From: Atriophallophorus winterbourni
Taxonomy: Eukaryota; Platyhelminthes; Trematoda; Plagiorchiida; Microphallidae
Length of the DNA stretch: 64,000 bases
NCBI GenBank assembly: GCA_013407085.1
Contig: JACCGJ010002601.1
Coordinates: forward strand, 1 to 64,000
Reading direction: 5' to 3'
The position numbers were made by a program, and so were the translations under genes. The notes below the pieces were generated by a model. The model did not search any database, was not told the origin of the DNA, and was given only the letters and a program-made list of their open reading frames with translations. Positions 43,170 to 56,109 of the stretch are shown piece after piece (the first letter of the stretch is position 1; each line of letters begins with the position of its first letter).

Positions 43170-43367
43170 ACACTGAGTTTATCTTCATTGAGCATTCAAA
43201 AAGTGCTTAAGTGGTAAACAATGTGAAACTTGTATGCCACTGTTAAATAGGGTTCGTATGACGAACGACAATGTTCAATTTAGGAATCAAATAGTGATTC
43301 TTGGTCAAGTTCTCAAGACTCTCTAAATGAACCATGTATTTTGGTGCTCACATCCCCTGTACAAACA

Positions 43368-43409
43368 CTCCACAACCGGTTTCTGGCTGTTTGCCATCAT
43401 TAGGTGGAG
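43368..43409 (-). ncRNA. Hammerhead ribozyme motif (copy 9)
   Basis: Same sequence as copy 7 in unit 1: perfect stems I and II, core CTAATGA, cleavage base T at 43374. Confidence 0.65.
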
Positions 43410-43499
43410 ACAGTAAGCTTAGTTTCAGTGAGCCTTGTTACAGTGGAAATGTTGTAAATGTTATTTTCCTTCATGATTCTTGAAGATTGAAGAAATTAT

Positions 43500-44070
43500 G
43501 GTATAAAAATCTGATAAATGTACAACCGGATAAGATAGTTGAAGAAGGGCAATTAACATGTATAACAAATGAGGCTCTAGGATGATCGACAGTTTTTGTA
43601 GCTAGAAAATATATCATGTATTGTCTCGGTATTAATGAAAAATATAAGTGTGGAGTTGCTAAGTGAATTCATATAAGCGGGTTAGATGGTGGAATAACTA
43701 AGCATAAAGATATCCAGTTGGTTCTTTCTACTAGATGATTGTACATCGTCAAACGGTAAAAAATTCCATAATAAACAAGCGCTCCCCGAATAGAGGAACC
43801 GACGGCAGTTCAGTTGAGAATGTGGCATATCCGATTCCCAAGTGTATGTGCGTGTGGTATTGTTTGACCGTAGGCGAAGTATATGTCTCGGAGGATGAAT
43901 TTTAGATTTTAGTAATTTATAGTTGAGGATTTAATCCAATCAAACCCGTCTGCGAGCCAGTGTATCTAAATTAAGATGCACAAGTCGATCCTCATATGGG
44001 ATGTCGCAAAGAAATCCAACCATTTTATTTGCTCTGCGATAAGTCATATCGAGCATCATGATGTCCTTTC
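43500..44070 (-). mobile_element. CR1-like LINE C-terminal fragment, unit 2
   Basis: Counterpart of 35400-35972, with a further frame break near 43740-43920, so no long frame remains. Confidence 0.6.
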
Positions 44071-44074
44071 AAGG

Positions 44075-45015
44075 TTAAAGATTCAATATTTATGGTTAAA
44101 AAAGCAAATTACTGTACAGTACTATAGGATATACGTATAAAAAATCGTTACTTGAATGATCATATGCATGTTCTTTATAGGTGGAGCAAAAAATCCCCAA
44201 TAACGACACAGACTGAGGGGAAAAATCTTTGGATGGACGGTAGTTCCGTGCGTTAAAAAATATAGACATCAATAGGTAGGGGCCAACGCACTAGTTCTCA
44301 ACAAAAGGTTTCGTAACCTTTGCTTAAAGATGTGCTCGTTCGCCAAGGTAACAATATCTGTCGGCAAGCTATTCCACAAGAAGCATACACGAACAGCGAA
44401 GAAGTGATGACGACAATTCAATCGTGAGTGTGGGATTTGAAGGGTCAAAGGGTGGCTGCGTGTGGGGACAACCGAACCGAACTTGAAGAGGTGTTTGAGA
44501 GGATGGGATTTCGCGTAGATGATTCGATATGTCAGAGTGAGGTCGTGTAGCATACGTCTGCGCTCGAGGGTGCACAGTCCAAGTCTGGTCAGTCGCTGCT
44601 CAAAGGGTAAATTATTCAATCCGGTAACCGTTTTGTTTGCCTTGTGATAAATTCGTTCGAGGAGCGAGATGTTTTTTTCCATCCATGGCGTCCAAGCTTG
44701 TAGAGCGTAGTCAACGACATGATGTATGTAAGTGTTTAGTAATTTCACGAGTGAGTGTGGTGGGAAACGTCCGAAAATGCGTTTCAGTAAACCGAGCAAG
44801 CTGCACGCACGCTTGTAGACGGCTTCGCACTGTAGGCTGTTCTTCAAAGTGCCAGACACCAAGATTCCGAGATCTTTTTGTGATGTACTCCATTCAAGCG
44901 CGTGGCTGCCAAGTGTATAGGTAAAGGGAAAGGGTTTTCCGAGTTGCAAAATTTTGCACTTGTTTTGGATTGACCACTGGTGCAGCTTTGTAGACAAGCC
45001 TGCACTGAGTAAGGA
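44075..45015 (-). mobile_element. CR1-like LINE (23.4 kb family), unit 2
   Basis: The best copy of this fragment in the array: one open frame of 242 residues (44997-44269) from KCKILQLGKPFPFTYTLGSH to the C-terminus IFKQRLRNLLL. It includes DYALQAWTPWMEKNISLLER and HKANKTVTGLNNLPFEQRLT. Reverse transcriptase core absent. Confidence 0.75.
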
Positions 45016-45054
45016 AACACTAGTTTAGTATATATATTGAGGAATGTAAGTATT

Positions 45055-46510
45055 CAATGAGAATTCAATTCGATTCGATTCAATTTTAATGGTTTAAAAA
45101 ACATATAGCTTTACAAAAAAACTACAGAATAATATGACAACAACGAATAATATAACAAGCAAAAATGGGATTAGATTGCTTACTGAGCAGTTCAAGAATC
45201 AAGTAAATATCCAAAGGGCAGAAATTGTTTTCGATTGGTGGGATAAAAAATGTAGGTGTATGGTGTTAAGATGTATAGTTTTCTTCGATGCACGGGTTTA
45301 GGGTCAAATAGGCATCAAGGCTTCTCTTGAAAGTTTGCTGGTTTGGTGAGTTTACAACATTATCTGGTAGATTGTTCCAAGTAAAACAAACTCGCACGGC
45401 AAAAAAATGTCGTCTGTAGTTGAGTCTCAAGTGAGGGACAGTTAGAGTAAATGTGTGAGCTCTTGTATTATGCGAGCTCCGTAGATTCAATAAGCATTGT
45501 AGAGGGTGATTTTCGGTATTCAAAATATTGTAAACCAGAATCAAATCCCGTCGGAGACGACGACGTGGATAATCAAATAAATTTAGCGTTTTGATTCGCT
45601 CATTGTAGGGTTTCCGGCTGAGTCCAGTGACAAGTTTGGTAGCTCGATGATATATTCGTTGCAAAGTCGTAACATCTTTTTTAAGCCATGGCGACCATGC
45701 TTGAGCTGCATATTCCATCGTGGGTCTGATGTACGTATTTATAATACAGGGAATTGTCTGTTTTGAGAACCTACCGAAAATTCTCTTTAGGAATGACAAT
45801 TTCTGTGATGTTTTGCGATAGACGTAGTTGCAGTGGCTCGACATCCCTAGGGTGTTGCTTATTAACACACCCAAGTCCCTTTGTTCCATGGTCCACGAGA
45901 GGCTGTGTTCCAAGAAAATACTGGTACTCCACATATTTGCCAATGTTTAACATGTGACACTTTTGGAAATTGAAAAATATGTGATTTTTTAGGGACCAAG
46001 CCTGGAGGTTGTCCAGATCCTTCTGGAGCAGTTCGCAGTCTTCCGACTTACTTATCTTCGACCACACTTTTATATCGTCCGCGAACAGTACGATCTTGCA
46101 TTTGATGAGAGACGGTATGTCATTCGCATAAAGCGCGAAGAGGATTGGCCCGAGGACGGATCCCTGAGGCACTCCACTTGTCACGGCTACCGACTTCGAT
46201 AGAGCACCGTCCACAGAGACTTGAACAAGCCGATCAGTCAGGTAATTTTCTAACCATGCTAACAGACTGCCAGTGATACAACAACGGTCCAGCTTCTGCA
46301 AGAGAATACTATGGTTTACACGGTCAAATGCTTTCGACATATCGAGGTAACATACATGGATATTATCCACAGCATCTACTGCTCGTGTCCAGTCGTCAAG
46401 GGTAAGGAGAAGGTTAGTAAGGCAGGAGTATCCCCTTCTAAAACCTTGTTGCGCCCCCGAAAATAGCTTATTTTCCTCAAGGGATTTGCTCAGTTTGTTT
46501 GCCACGATGT
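45055..46510 (-). mobile_element. CR1-like LINE, 5' truncated, unit 2
   Basis: The palm region is intact (46505-45771): GVPQGSVLGPILFALYANDI, VLFADDIKVWSKISKSEDCE, FFNFQKCHMLNIGKYVEYQY. One frameshift near 45850 separates it from the C-terminal frame 45943-45266 (YIRPTMEYAAQAWSPWLKKD, LNYRRHFFAVRVCFTWNNLP). Less damaged than the unit 1 copy, but still missing fingers, endonuclease and ORF1. Confidence 0.8.
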
Positions 46511-47100
46511 TTCAAGTGGAAACATCCAGGAATACGTTGAAGCATATTTAGCATGCGGTTGGCTCGGTTGTACAAGACTTCGCATTGCATGCTGTTCTTC
46601 AGACTTGCACTAATCCAAACGCTGAGTTCATTTTTTCTGTCATACTTTTCAGTTGCTGGCTGTAGCAGAATGAGAAATCTTTACCTAACTGCAACATTCT
46701 TCACTTTCTGAAGTAGAATTAAAGCTTGTTCCTCACTGACCAACTGCTCAATATATCCAAATCGCACCGTAAGCGCAAACGTTCCACGTTTGACTTGATA
46801 GGAAGCCGATGTTTAGCATCATCTGTAATAAAACCACTTTGGGTGTGACGAATATCGGAGTATCCCGAACCTTGTGGGACACCACTATTGTCTTTGGTGG
46901 CAACCCTAGTTATCCCACAATCAAAACGTAAATTTGCCTTGCGATCAAGAAGATTCTTCACAGCCTGGTACAGTTTAATACCACACTACCGCCGTTTGTT
47001 CAGGAATAGAGAATGGTTCATGTGTTCAAACGCCTTTGACATGTCAACGTAACACGTTTGCATGCGACCACTCTCATCCACTGTCTGTGGCCAGTCGATC
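46511..47100 (-). mobile_element. LINE RT fragment, unit 2
   Basis: Counterpart of 38431-39010; the readable frame 46961-46719 keeps SGVPQGSGYSD and FITDDAKHRLPIKSNVERL. Confidence 0.6.
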
Positions 47101-47189
47101 ATGGTCTCCAGCCTAACTCATCACCATATTTGCCTCATGGAATGACATACCCATAATGCTTTTATTTTTAACGATTAATTGTGATCTTC

Positions 47190-47772
47190 TTCGTTATGAG
47201 ATTATTTACGTATTCAAATGTGCTCTATGCATCAACATATTAATTCGGAGTTCAGACTAAGACTTCCACTAACGGTGTCGTAATTATCGCAATGATTTGT
47301 CCTTGCAACCATTTACAAATGAGTTTGCAAAAACTGAACCAAACTGGCATCTAATTTAAATGCTCACATATGGTTGAGTCGAATATTTAGTTGTTATGAG
47401 AATAATGCCCACGACTAACGTAAGCTGATCCATTAATCGTGATTACTCCGATTTTAATTCCGTAATTATGTCGATTTTTTTTAATTTTGCTTAACAATAA
47501 CTAATAATTTAAAACGTTCGTTTTGCCACATGGACTAACCAAAAAATATTTTTGTTATTTGCATTGTTGCACTTTTTTATTCAATAATTCTTGTGGCCTT
47601 ATCACATTCTGAATAGTATGGTAACATATCGTGATATTACGTTTACTACGCAAGTGAACAAAAGGAAACCACATTCCAATTTCTTCACCGCCAGATATTG
47701 AGGTCAAGACTACACAATAGCTATTTAAACGTAGCTGTAAATGTGTGCAACAAACAGTTCTATCACGTCGCA
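47190..47772 (+). promoter_or_regulatory. Upstream block and TATA-like box, array gene 3
   Basis: TATTTAAA at 47722-47729. The box-proximal segment is of the gene 1 type. Bases 47200-47340 carry a cluster of one-base indels relative to the other units, which may be sequencing error. Confidence 0.55.
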
Positions 47773-47970
47773 ATGAACGCGTTTCTCGTAGTTTGTGTGT
47801 TGGTGTTGTTAAATCAAATCGATGGAGCCATCCACGGAAGACACAATATGGATGACGAGGACTTGCAGAGTGGAGATGAGTACGAGCCCATCAATGACCA
47901 TAGACACCGTGTAATGATCGACGAAGGAGGTCTGTATCCTATAGAGTCAGCCGAAACACCGGGTGTTTGA
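47773..47970 (+). CDS. Array gene 3: small secreted acidic protein, 65 aa
   Basis: Leader and acidic patch identical to gene 1. The variable centre is NDHRHRVMIDEGG, then LYPIESAETPGV. The centre is shared with gene 4, although the promoter and the rest of unit 3 match unit 1, which points to sequence exchange between neighbouring copies. AATAAA at 48092-48097. Function unknown; secretion inferred from the leader. Confidence 0.65.
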   Translation: MNAFLVVCVLVLLNQIDGAIHGRHNMDDEDLQSGDEYEPINDHRHRVMIDEGGLYPIESAETPGV

Positions 47971-49014
47971 ATTTTGAATTCAATATGGTCCACCATGGGA
48001 TAATGCAGTCACACTTTTTGCAGTTTTGCTGAACTTTTGCTTTGATGAAATATCCAAATATATCTTTAACCTATCTATGTCTTCTGATTGCAATAAACTG
48101 TCTAATACATTTAAAATCATTCCCAAATAATGTTTCCTCCAGATTCCAGTCTTGGTGCCGCGAGCACCAGAATACTAGGTTTTTCCTCGTTGTTCACAAT
48201 AGAACATTGCTTAGCAATGATTCGTTTGGTGTGATCTGAAGGATTATTCGTGTGAGGATACATGGGAAGATATTTCGAGGAATGCAGGCTTCAATATATT
48301 AATCGAGACTGTATCACAACGACCATCGATGTTTAATATGAAGTGTTTGTCTTGGCGTGAGATGGCTTGATGTGGACCATGAATACGAGGTTGTAATCAA
48401 ATGATCAATGAATTACTACGCACAAAGATGAAATCACACATATCTGAGCAAGGTGTTTGCAGATTGAAGGTGTGGAAGAACGTGTGGGTTGATAATGAGA
48501 ACGAAATTCACAACTGCATAACCGAAATTAAGGTCGGAAACGGGGGTATGTTCAGGAGGACTGACGAAATCACCAGGCCAAGATAAAGGTGAAACGAATA
48601 TTAATTTTGAGGGATAAAACTTTGGGTCTTCTTTCATGCATATACGTAATCCAAGAAGTGCAACTGAGAGGTTCTCTGCTCAATTGCTCTTGTCAACTAG
48701 ACACGATTAAGCCGCTTTCAACTGCTAATGGAATATTTCAGCTAAAACGTTAGCAGGGGGGTAAAAATGCAGTCGTGTGGATATGTTGACAACCGAGGAA
48801 CGTTGATAGAACATGAAAGAGAGAAGACTGAAATTGAGCTCCGCGATCGGTGGTAACGACAGCAGATGCACCGAAGTTTGCTACTCAATGCTGGATGAAA
48901 GCACGAGCATCGGATTCTGAAGTAATATCAGAAAAAGGGAAGGGCAACATGCCGTCGAGTATATCGACCAAAAGACTATCAAAATATATGTATATTTTTT
49001 TAAAATGGATAGGA

Positions 49015-49285
49015 CCAAGTAAGTCTATTCATAGATTTATTCATAGATTATATGCAGGTAAAAAGCTATGCTTTACAAGATCCACAAAAATTTACATCGG
49101 GTCGGATGGTGAAAAATATCAAAATATTGTTAGATTATTGTCAAACGTGAAAAACATACTTGTCCATGTGGCTATTTAGTGATTTCTTGAAAACTTCAAC
49201 GGTTCCAGATTGTACCACATGAGTAGGTAAACTGTTCCACAATTGCACAACTAAGAGGGATGAGGCGAGCAACATATTTTCTACA
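49015..49285 (-). mobile_element. LINE 3' end, unit 3
   Basis: Counterpart of 32395-32665 with the same frame for QLWNSLPTHVVQSGTVEVF on the minus strand. Confidence 0.6.
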
Positions 49286-49460
49286 TCTTTAAGGACATGA
49301 GCACTACACGCAATAACCTGGGTGTGTTCGCACGAGGTGAGTTCGGGGGTCTAAAAAATCGCGTCAACGACGCTTGTGAGGCAGTGATGTCTGATCTTCT
49401 GCAAATGTCATTCCATTGTTTCCTGTCATCTGCTTCGCGTTGCTTTAGCGATGGCGAAGT

Positions 49461-50123
49461 TCATTCAATCAGAATATTACAAATTAACGTTAGATATTCA
49501 ATGTTTGTCTTTTGGGGGATTTTAGTGTTCAAACTCTTCGGTCTAAGCTTACGCATATCCTTCGATAATTCAGCACTTTCATTCACTTGACTGCAGGTCA
49601 GATTCGCAGATTCATCGGTCGTACCGAGATGTTGGAAGGGACTTTGATCGATTTCTGGAAAAATTAGCGTTTCCGTAGTAGTTAGCGCTTCCCTGTAAGA
49701 CTTGCGGTTAATGTGGTTAGGGACTGCGTTTAGAACTGGTTCCATCGCTTTCTGACACGCAAATTTTTGGAAAGATTCCAACGTATTTTCAAGCCGTTTA
49801 AGGTTCGCATCTACAGAGAACATGCGTTATCCCATAATTGAATCGGTGTTTTCGGCTCTTGATAAATAACTAGTTACTTTCAATCTGCATGGATTACATA
49901 TATAGCAGATGCCTGGTAATATTTCATTATTAATTAGAGTCACAGATTCAGGTGATAAATACTTTTCACAGTTCGCATGAATAGCAATTGAACACAAGTA
50001 ACATTTAACTTGACGCGATCTGGGACTTACCAGCTTTTGACAAAGTTTGCACTTTCTAAAAGCCTCATAGTCAGATCCGTTTAAGTTCACGTCAGGTCCG
50101 TTTAAGGTCACGTTGTCTGTCAT
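49461..50123 (-). pseudogene. CR1 ORF1 with PHD finger, frameshifted, unit 3
   Basis: Frames 50123-49827 and 49823-49461 are identical in sequence to those of unit 1, including the frameshift and the NLNGSD duplication. The break therefore predates the dimer duplication. Confidence 0.7.
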
Positions 50124-50268
50124 CGTTACAATTTCGCGAGAACGAGTCGATACGAAGCGAAGCGGTCGATTATTGATCGGTGTCTATCGGTGGTTGCAAG
50201 AACGAGTGGATGCTATGCAGTGCAATCAGCAATTTCTTCAATAGCAACAACGCCAGGGCGGAATAGCA

Positions 50269-51400
50269 AGTAATTCAAAGTAATTCAAAGTAATTCAAAG
50301 TTTTAATGGTCCAAAAAGTAAATACTTTACAGTAACCACAATTAAAAATATAGGGAATTCATAAACACAACACAAATGTTTTATCAATATGGAAAGTCAG
50401 CACGTGTATTCAGGTGCAAGGTTGGGTTTAGTCAACATATACTTGTCAAGTTCAGCCTTGAACATGTTCAGGCTTGTTGCGCAAATGATATGTGGGGGCA
50501 GGGAGTTCCATAGAAAACAGACTCTGACAGCAAAGAAAAACCTTCGACAATTTGATCTGGAGTGTGGAATAATTAACTTGTATCAATGCGATCTGCTACC
50601 ACGTGCTTCTTGCCGATGAAACAGGTGTTCAAGTGGGTGATCCACTGTATGCAGAATGTTGAAAAGCAGGATCAAGTCACCCCTGAGACGACGGTACGAA
50701 ACGGCAAAGAGGTTGAGTGTTGCAATCTGCTCCTCGTATGGTCTGTTGTATAGCCCGGTCACCAGTTTTGTAGCGCGGTGGTATACCCGTTGCAGCAAGG
50801 TCATGTCCTCTTGTAACCATGGGGACCATGCTTGAACAGCATACTCCATTGTTGGTCTGATATAGGTGTTAATTATACGTGGGAGTATCTGCTTTGAGAA
50901 ACGACCAAAGATCCTTCTGAGCAATGCTAAGATTTGGCAGCACTTTGTGTATACAACAGAACAGTGCCGTGAAAACTTAAGGTTACTGCTAATCCACACG
51001 TCCAGATCTTTCTCTTCAGTAACCCATGAAAGTTGCTGAGATCCCAGAGAGTATGTGAATTCGAATGATTTACCAACGTTCAACATTTTACATTTTTGGA
51101 TGTTGAATGGTAAGCAGTTCCGCGAAGACCAATTATGAAGTGCTTCGAGATCTTTTTGGAGAATTTGGCAATCTTCTATGGTGCGTATGCTAGTCCAGAC
51201 TTTGATGTCATCCGAAAATAAAATGATTTTTCTGCGTACGATTTCGGGTATATCATTCGCGTACACGAGAAAGAGTATTGGCCCCAAGACTGAGCCTTGA
51301 GGTACGCCACTTGTAACTTCTACTGGGCTGGATAGTGCCCCATCAACTCTAACCCTTATAACTCTACCAATCAAGTAATCCTTTATCCAGGCCAACAACT
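50269..51400 (-). mobile_element. CR1-like LINE insertion, unit 3
   Basis: Counterpart of 33644-34765. The frame 51398-50583 (271 residues) stops early because of a base change near 50615 (CGATGA for CGAGGA, read on plus), removing the last 60 or so residues that unit 1 retains. The 3' tail has three TAATTCAAAG units, one more than unit 1. Confidence 0.8.
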
Positions 51401-51668
51401 TTAGATGTGCCGAACGTGATGAAGATCTGTTGTAAATTGCGAGATGAAATCTAGCGTACGGAATTCATGCGGAGTAAAAGTAGATCCTTGTACACGTAAA
51501 AAGTAAGTTGGCGCTACCTGAACTTCAGTTTAGGTCAAATTTCCGAGAATCTTCGAAAATATCTGCCTGACATCGTCGGCATAATATCGATTTAGTCTGA
51601 TTTCATCATTATTAAAAAAACTTACTTATTAGCAATGCATTTTGGTGCACGCATACCCATCCCTTACA

Positions 51669-51710
51669 CACCACTACCGGTTTCTGGCTGTTTTCCGTCA
51701 TTGGATGGAG
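51669..51710 (-). ncRNA. Hammerhead ribozyme motif (copy 10)
   Basis: Same sequence as copy 6 (core CCAATGA). Confidence 0.6.
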
Positions 51711-51908
51711 ACACTGAGTTTATTTTCATTGAGCATTCAAAAAGTGCTTAAGTGGTAAACAATGTGAAACTTGTATGCCACTGTTAAATAGGGTTCGTAT
51801 GACGAACCACAATGTTCAAATTAAGAATCATATAGTGATTCTTGGTCAAGTTCTTAAGACTCTCTAAATGAATCATGTATTTTGGTGCTCACATCCCCTG
51901 CACTAACA

Positions 51909-51950
51909 CTCCACAACCGGTTTCTGGCTGTTTGCCATCATTAGGTGGAG
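51909..51950 (-). ncRNA. Hammerhead ribozyme motif (copy 11)
   Basis: Same sequence as copy 7 (perfect stems I and II, core CTAATGA). Confidence 0.65.
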
Positions 51951-52029
51951 ACAGTAAGCTTAGTTTCAGTGAGTCTTGTTACAGTGGAAATGTTGTAAAT
52001 GTTATTTTCCTTCATGATTCTTGAAGATT

Positions 52030-52608
52030 GATGAAATTATGGTATAAAAATCTGATAACTGTACAACCGGATAAGATAGTTGAAGAAGGACAATTAACAT
52101 GCATAACAAATGAGGCTCTAGGATGATCGACAGTTTTTGTAGCTAGAAAATATATAATGTATTGGCTCGGTATTAATGAAAAATATAAGTGTGGAGTTGC
52201 TAAGTGAATTCATATAAGCGGGTTATATGGTGGAATAACTAAGCATAAAGATATCCAGTTGGTTCTTTCTACTAGATGATTGTACATCGTCAAACGGTAA
52301 AGAATTCCATAATAAACAAGCGCTCCCCGAATAGAGGAACCGACGGCAGTTGTGTTGAGAATGTAGCATATCCGACTCCCAAGTGTATGTGCGTGTGCTA
52401 TTGCTTAACCGTAGGTGAAGTATATGTCTCGGAGGATGAATTTTAGATTTTAGTAATTTATAGTTGAGGATTAAATCCAATCAAACCCGTCTGCGGGCCA
52501 GTGTATCTAAATTAAGATGCACGAGTCGATCCTCATATGGGATGTCGCAAAGAAATCCAACTATTTTATTTGCTCTGCGATAAGTCATATCGAGCATCAT
52601 GATGTCCT
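52030..52608 (-). mobile_element. CR1-like LINE C-terminal fragment, unit 3
   Basis: Counterpart of 35400-35972, with the 85-residue end (52480-52223) identical to unit 1. Confidence 0.65.
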
Positions 52609-52609
52609 T

Positions 52610-53560
52610 CAAGGTTCAAGATTCAATATTTATCGTTAATAAAGCAAATTGCTGTACAGTACCATAGGATATACGTATAAAAATAAAAAAATCGTTACTT
52701 GAATGATCATATGCATGTTCTTCATAGGTGGAGCAAATTAATCCCCAATGGCGACACAGACTGAGGGAAAAATCTTTGGATGGACGGTAGTTCCGTGCGT
52801 TAAAAATTATAGACATCAATATGTAGGGGCCAACGCAATCGTTCTCAACAAAAGGTTTCGTAACCTTTGCTTAAAGATGTGCTCGTTCGCTGAGGTAACA
52901 ATATCTGTCGGCAAGCTATTCCACAAGAAGCATACACGAACAGCAAAGAATTGACGACGACAATTCAATCGTGAGTGTGGGATATGAAGGGTCAAAGGGT
53001 GGCTGCGTGTGCGGACAACGGAACCAAAATTGAAGAGGTGTTTGAGAGGATGGGATTTCGCGTAGATGATTCGATATGTAAGAGTGAGGTCGGGTAGCAT
53101 ACGTCTGCGCTCGAGGGTGCACAGTCCAAGTCTGGTCAGTTGCTGCTCAAAGGGTAAATTATTCAATCCGGTAACCATTTTTGTTTGCCTTGTTATAAAT
53201 TCGCTCTAGGAGCGAGATGTATTTTTCTCCATCCATGGCGTCCAAGCTTGTACAGCGTAGTCAACGACAGGATGTATGTAAGTGTTTAGTGATTTCGCGA
53301 GTGAGTGTGGTGAGAAACGTCCGAAAATGCGTTTCAGTAAACCGAGCAAGCTGCACGCACGCTTGTAGATGGATTCGCACTGTAGGCTGTTCTTCAAAGT
53401 GCCAGACACCAAGATTCCGAGATCTTTTTGTGATGTACTCCATTCAAGCGCGTGGCTGCCAAGTGTATAGGTAAAGGGAAAGGGTTTTCCGACTTGCAAA
53501 ATTTTGCACTTGTTTTGGAATGACCCCTGGTGCAGCTTTGTAGACAAGCCTGCACTGAGT
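52610..53560 (-). mobile_element. CR1-like LINE (23.4 kb family), unit 3
   Basis: Counterpart of 35975-36925; frames 53547-53206 and 53178-52816, broken at the same place as unit 1. Confidence 0.7.
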
Positions 53561-53604
53561 AATGAAACACTAGTTTAGTATATATATATTTAGGAATGTA
53601 AGTA

Positions 53605-55060
53605 TTCAATGAAAATTCAATTCAATTCGATTCAATTTTAATGGTCTGAAAAGCATATAGCTTTACAAAAAACCACAGAATAATATGACAGCAACGAATA
53701 ATATAACAAGCAAAATGGGATTAGATTGCTTACTGAGCAGTTCAAGAATCAAGTAAATATCCAAAGGGCAGAAATTGTTTTCGATTGGTGGGATAACAAA
53801 TGTGGGTGTATGGTGTTAAGAAGTATAGTTTTCTTCGATGCACGGGTTTAGGGTCAAAAAGGCATCAGGGCTTCTCTTGAAAGTTTGCTGGTTTGGTGAG
53901 TTTACAACATTATCTGGCAGATTTTTCCAAGTAAAACAAACTCGCACGGCAAAAAATGTCGTCTGCAGTTGAGTCTCGAGTGAGGGGCAGTTAGAGTAAA
54001 TGTGTGAGCTCTTGTATTATGCGAGCTCCGTATATCCAATAAGCATTGCAGAGGGTGATTTTCGGTATTCAAAATATTGTAAACCAGAATCAAATCCCGT
54101 CGGAGACGACGACGTAGATGATCAAATAAATTTAGCGTTTTGATTCGCTCATTGTAGGGTTTCCGGCTGAGTCCAGTGACAAGTTTGGTAGCTCGATGAT
54201 ATATTCGTTGCAAAGTCGCAACATCTTTTTCAAGCCATGGCGACCATGCTTGAGCTGCATATTCCATCGTGGGTCTGATGAACGTATTTATAATACAGGG
54301 AGTTGTCTGTTTTGAGAACCTACCGAAAATTCTCTTTATGAATGACTATTTCTGTGATGTTTTGCGATAGACGTAGTTACAGTGGCTCGACATCCCTAGA
54401 ATGTTGCTTAATTACTCACCCAAGTCCTTTTGTTCCATGGTCCACGAGAGGCTGTGTTCCAAGAAAATACTGGTACTCCACATATTTGCCAATGTTTAAC
54501 ATGTGACAATTTTGGAAATTGAAAAATATGCGATTTTTTAGGGACCAAGCCTGGAGGTTGTCCAGATCCTTCTGGAGCAGTTCGCAGTCTTCCGACTTAC
54601 TTATCTTCAACCACACTTTTTATCGTCCGCGAACAGTACGATCTTGCATTTGATGAGAGCCGGTATGTCATTAGCATGAAGCAAGACGATAATTGGTTCG
54701 AGGACGGATCCCTGAGGCACTCCACTTGTCACGGCTACCGACTTCGATAGAGCACCGTCCACAGAGGCTTGAACAAGCCGATCAGTCAGGTAATTTTCTA
54801 ACCATGCTAACAGACTGCCAGTGATACCACAACGTTCCAGCTTCTGCAAGAGAATACTGTGGTTTACACGGTCAAATGCTTTCGACATATCGAGGTAACA
54901 TACATGGATATTATCCACAGCATCTACTGCTCGAGTCCAGTCGTCAAGGGTAAGGAGAAGGTTAGTAAGGCAGGAGTATCCTCTTCTAAAACCTTGTTGC
55001 GCCCCCGAAAATAGCTTATTTTCCTCAAGGTATTTGCTCAGTTTGTTTGCCACGATGTTT
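53605..55060 (-). mobile_element. CR1-like LINE, 5' truncated, unit 3
   Basis: Shares the LEPIIVLL damage of unit 1 in the palm (55053-54607). It has additional breaks in the middle, with readable pieces at 54616-54416 and 54267-53902. Confidence 0.7.
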
Positions 55061-55640
55061 CAAGTGGAAACATCCAGGAATACGTTGAAGCATATTTAGC
55101 ATGCGGTTAGCTCGGTTGTACAAGACTTCGCATTGCATGCTGTTCTTCAGACTTGCACTAATCCATACGCTGAGTTCATTTTTTCTGTCATACTTTTCAG
55201 TTGCTGGCTGTAGCAGAATGAGAAATCTTTACCTAACTGCAACATTCTTCACTTTCTGAAGTAGAATGAAAGCTTGTTCCTCACTGACCAACTGCTCAAT
55301 ATATCCAAATCGCTCTGTAAGCGCAAACGGTCCACGTTTGACTTGATAGGAAGCCGAAGTTTAGCATCATCAGTAATAAAACCACTTTGGGTGTGACGAA
55401 TATCGGAGTATCCCGAACCTTGTGGGACACCGCTATTGTCTTTGGTGGCAACCCTAGTTATCCCACAATCAAAACGTAAATTTGCCTTGCGATCAAGAAG
55501 ATTCTTCACAGCCTGGTACAGTTTAATACCGCACTACCGCAGTTTGTTCAGGAATAGAGAATGGTTCATGTGTTCAAACGCCTTTGACATGTCAACGTAA
55601 CACGTTTGCATGCGACCACTGTCTATCGCCAGTCGATCAT
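55061..55640 (-). mobile_element. LINE RT fragment, unit 3
   Basis: Counterpart of 38431-39010; the frame 55509-55249 is identical to unit 1. Confidence 0.6.
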
Positions 55641-55746
55641 GGTCTCCAGCCTAACTCATCACCATATTTGCCTCATGGAATGACATACCCATAATGCTTT
55701 TATTTGTAACGATTAATTGTGATCTTTCTTCGTTATGAGAATAGTT

Positions 55747-56109
55747 CATTCATTCATTCATTCAGTCCTCTCCGTGCCGTGTGGCACATGAGGCGAAGAC
55801 GACTTCACGCCAGTGGTTCCGGTCTGTCGCTGCTTCCGTTGCTGTCTGCACCGTGAATCCTTGTGCATGTAGTTCGCGTTCCAACGTTCTGCGCTAAGTT
55901 TCCTTGGGCCGTCCCCTTTTTCGTTTACCTTGCGGATGCCAGTGCATGGCTACTTTCGTATGCGAACTGGGATCCATCCTGCAGACATGAACGAACCACG
56001 GATCTGTTGTCGTCGTTTCCGTAGCAATGTAGGTTTTACGGGATAGGGTTGCTAGCCCTGAGCCCAACCCTCCTTTCTCAGACGGGCTTGGGACCGTCCT
56101 TCGCGGAGT
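55747..56109 (-). mobile_element. SINE-like RTE-derived insertion with target duplication
   Basis: A 363-base minus-strand copy of the element at 21830-22188, with a TGAA-repeat tail (ATTCATTCATTCATTCAG on plus). It is flanked by a 14-base target duplication, TTATGAGAATAGTT at 55733-55746 and TTATGAGATTAGTT at 56110-56123. The other units have the uninterrupted site (compare 39104-39117). It inserted into the upstream region of array gene 4 after the units were formed. Confidence 0.8.

Larger units (their letters stand above)
43095..43450 (-). repeat. Retrozyme-like repeat, unit 2
   Basis: Two minus-strand hammerheads 240 bases apart. The second internal hairpin reads AGGAATCA/TGATTCTT here, keeping pairing through a G-U. 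Confidence 0.7.
51620..51990 (-). repeat. Retrozyme-like repeat, unit 3
   Basis: Identical in layout to unit 1, at an offset of exactly 16635 bases; monomer 240 bases. Confidence 0.7.

Noticed and set aside
45754..45957. 67-codon plus-strand frame repeated in units 1, 2 and 4
   Set aside because: Antisense shadow of the CR1 reverse transcriptase.
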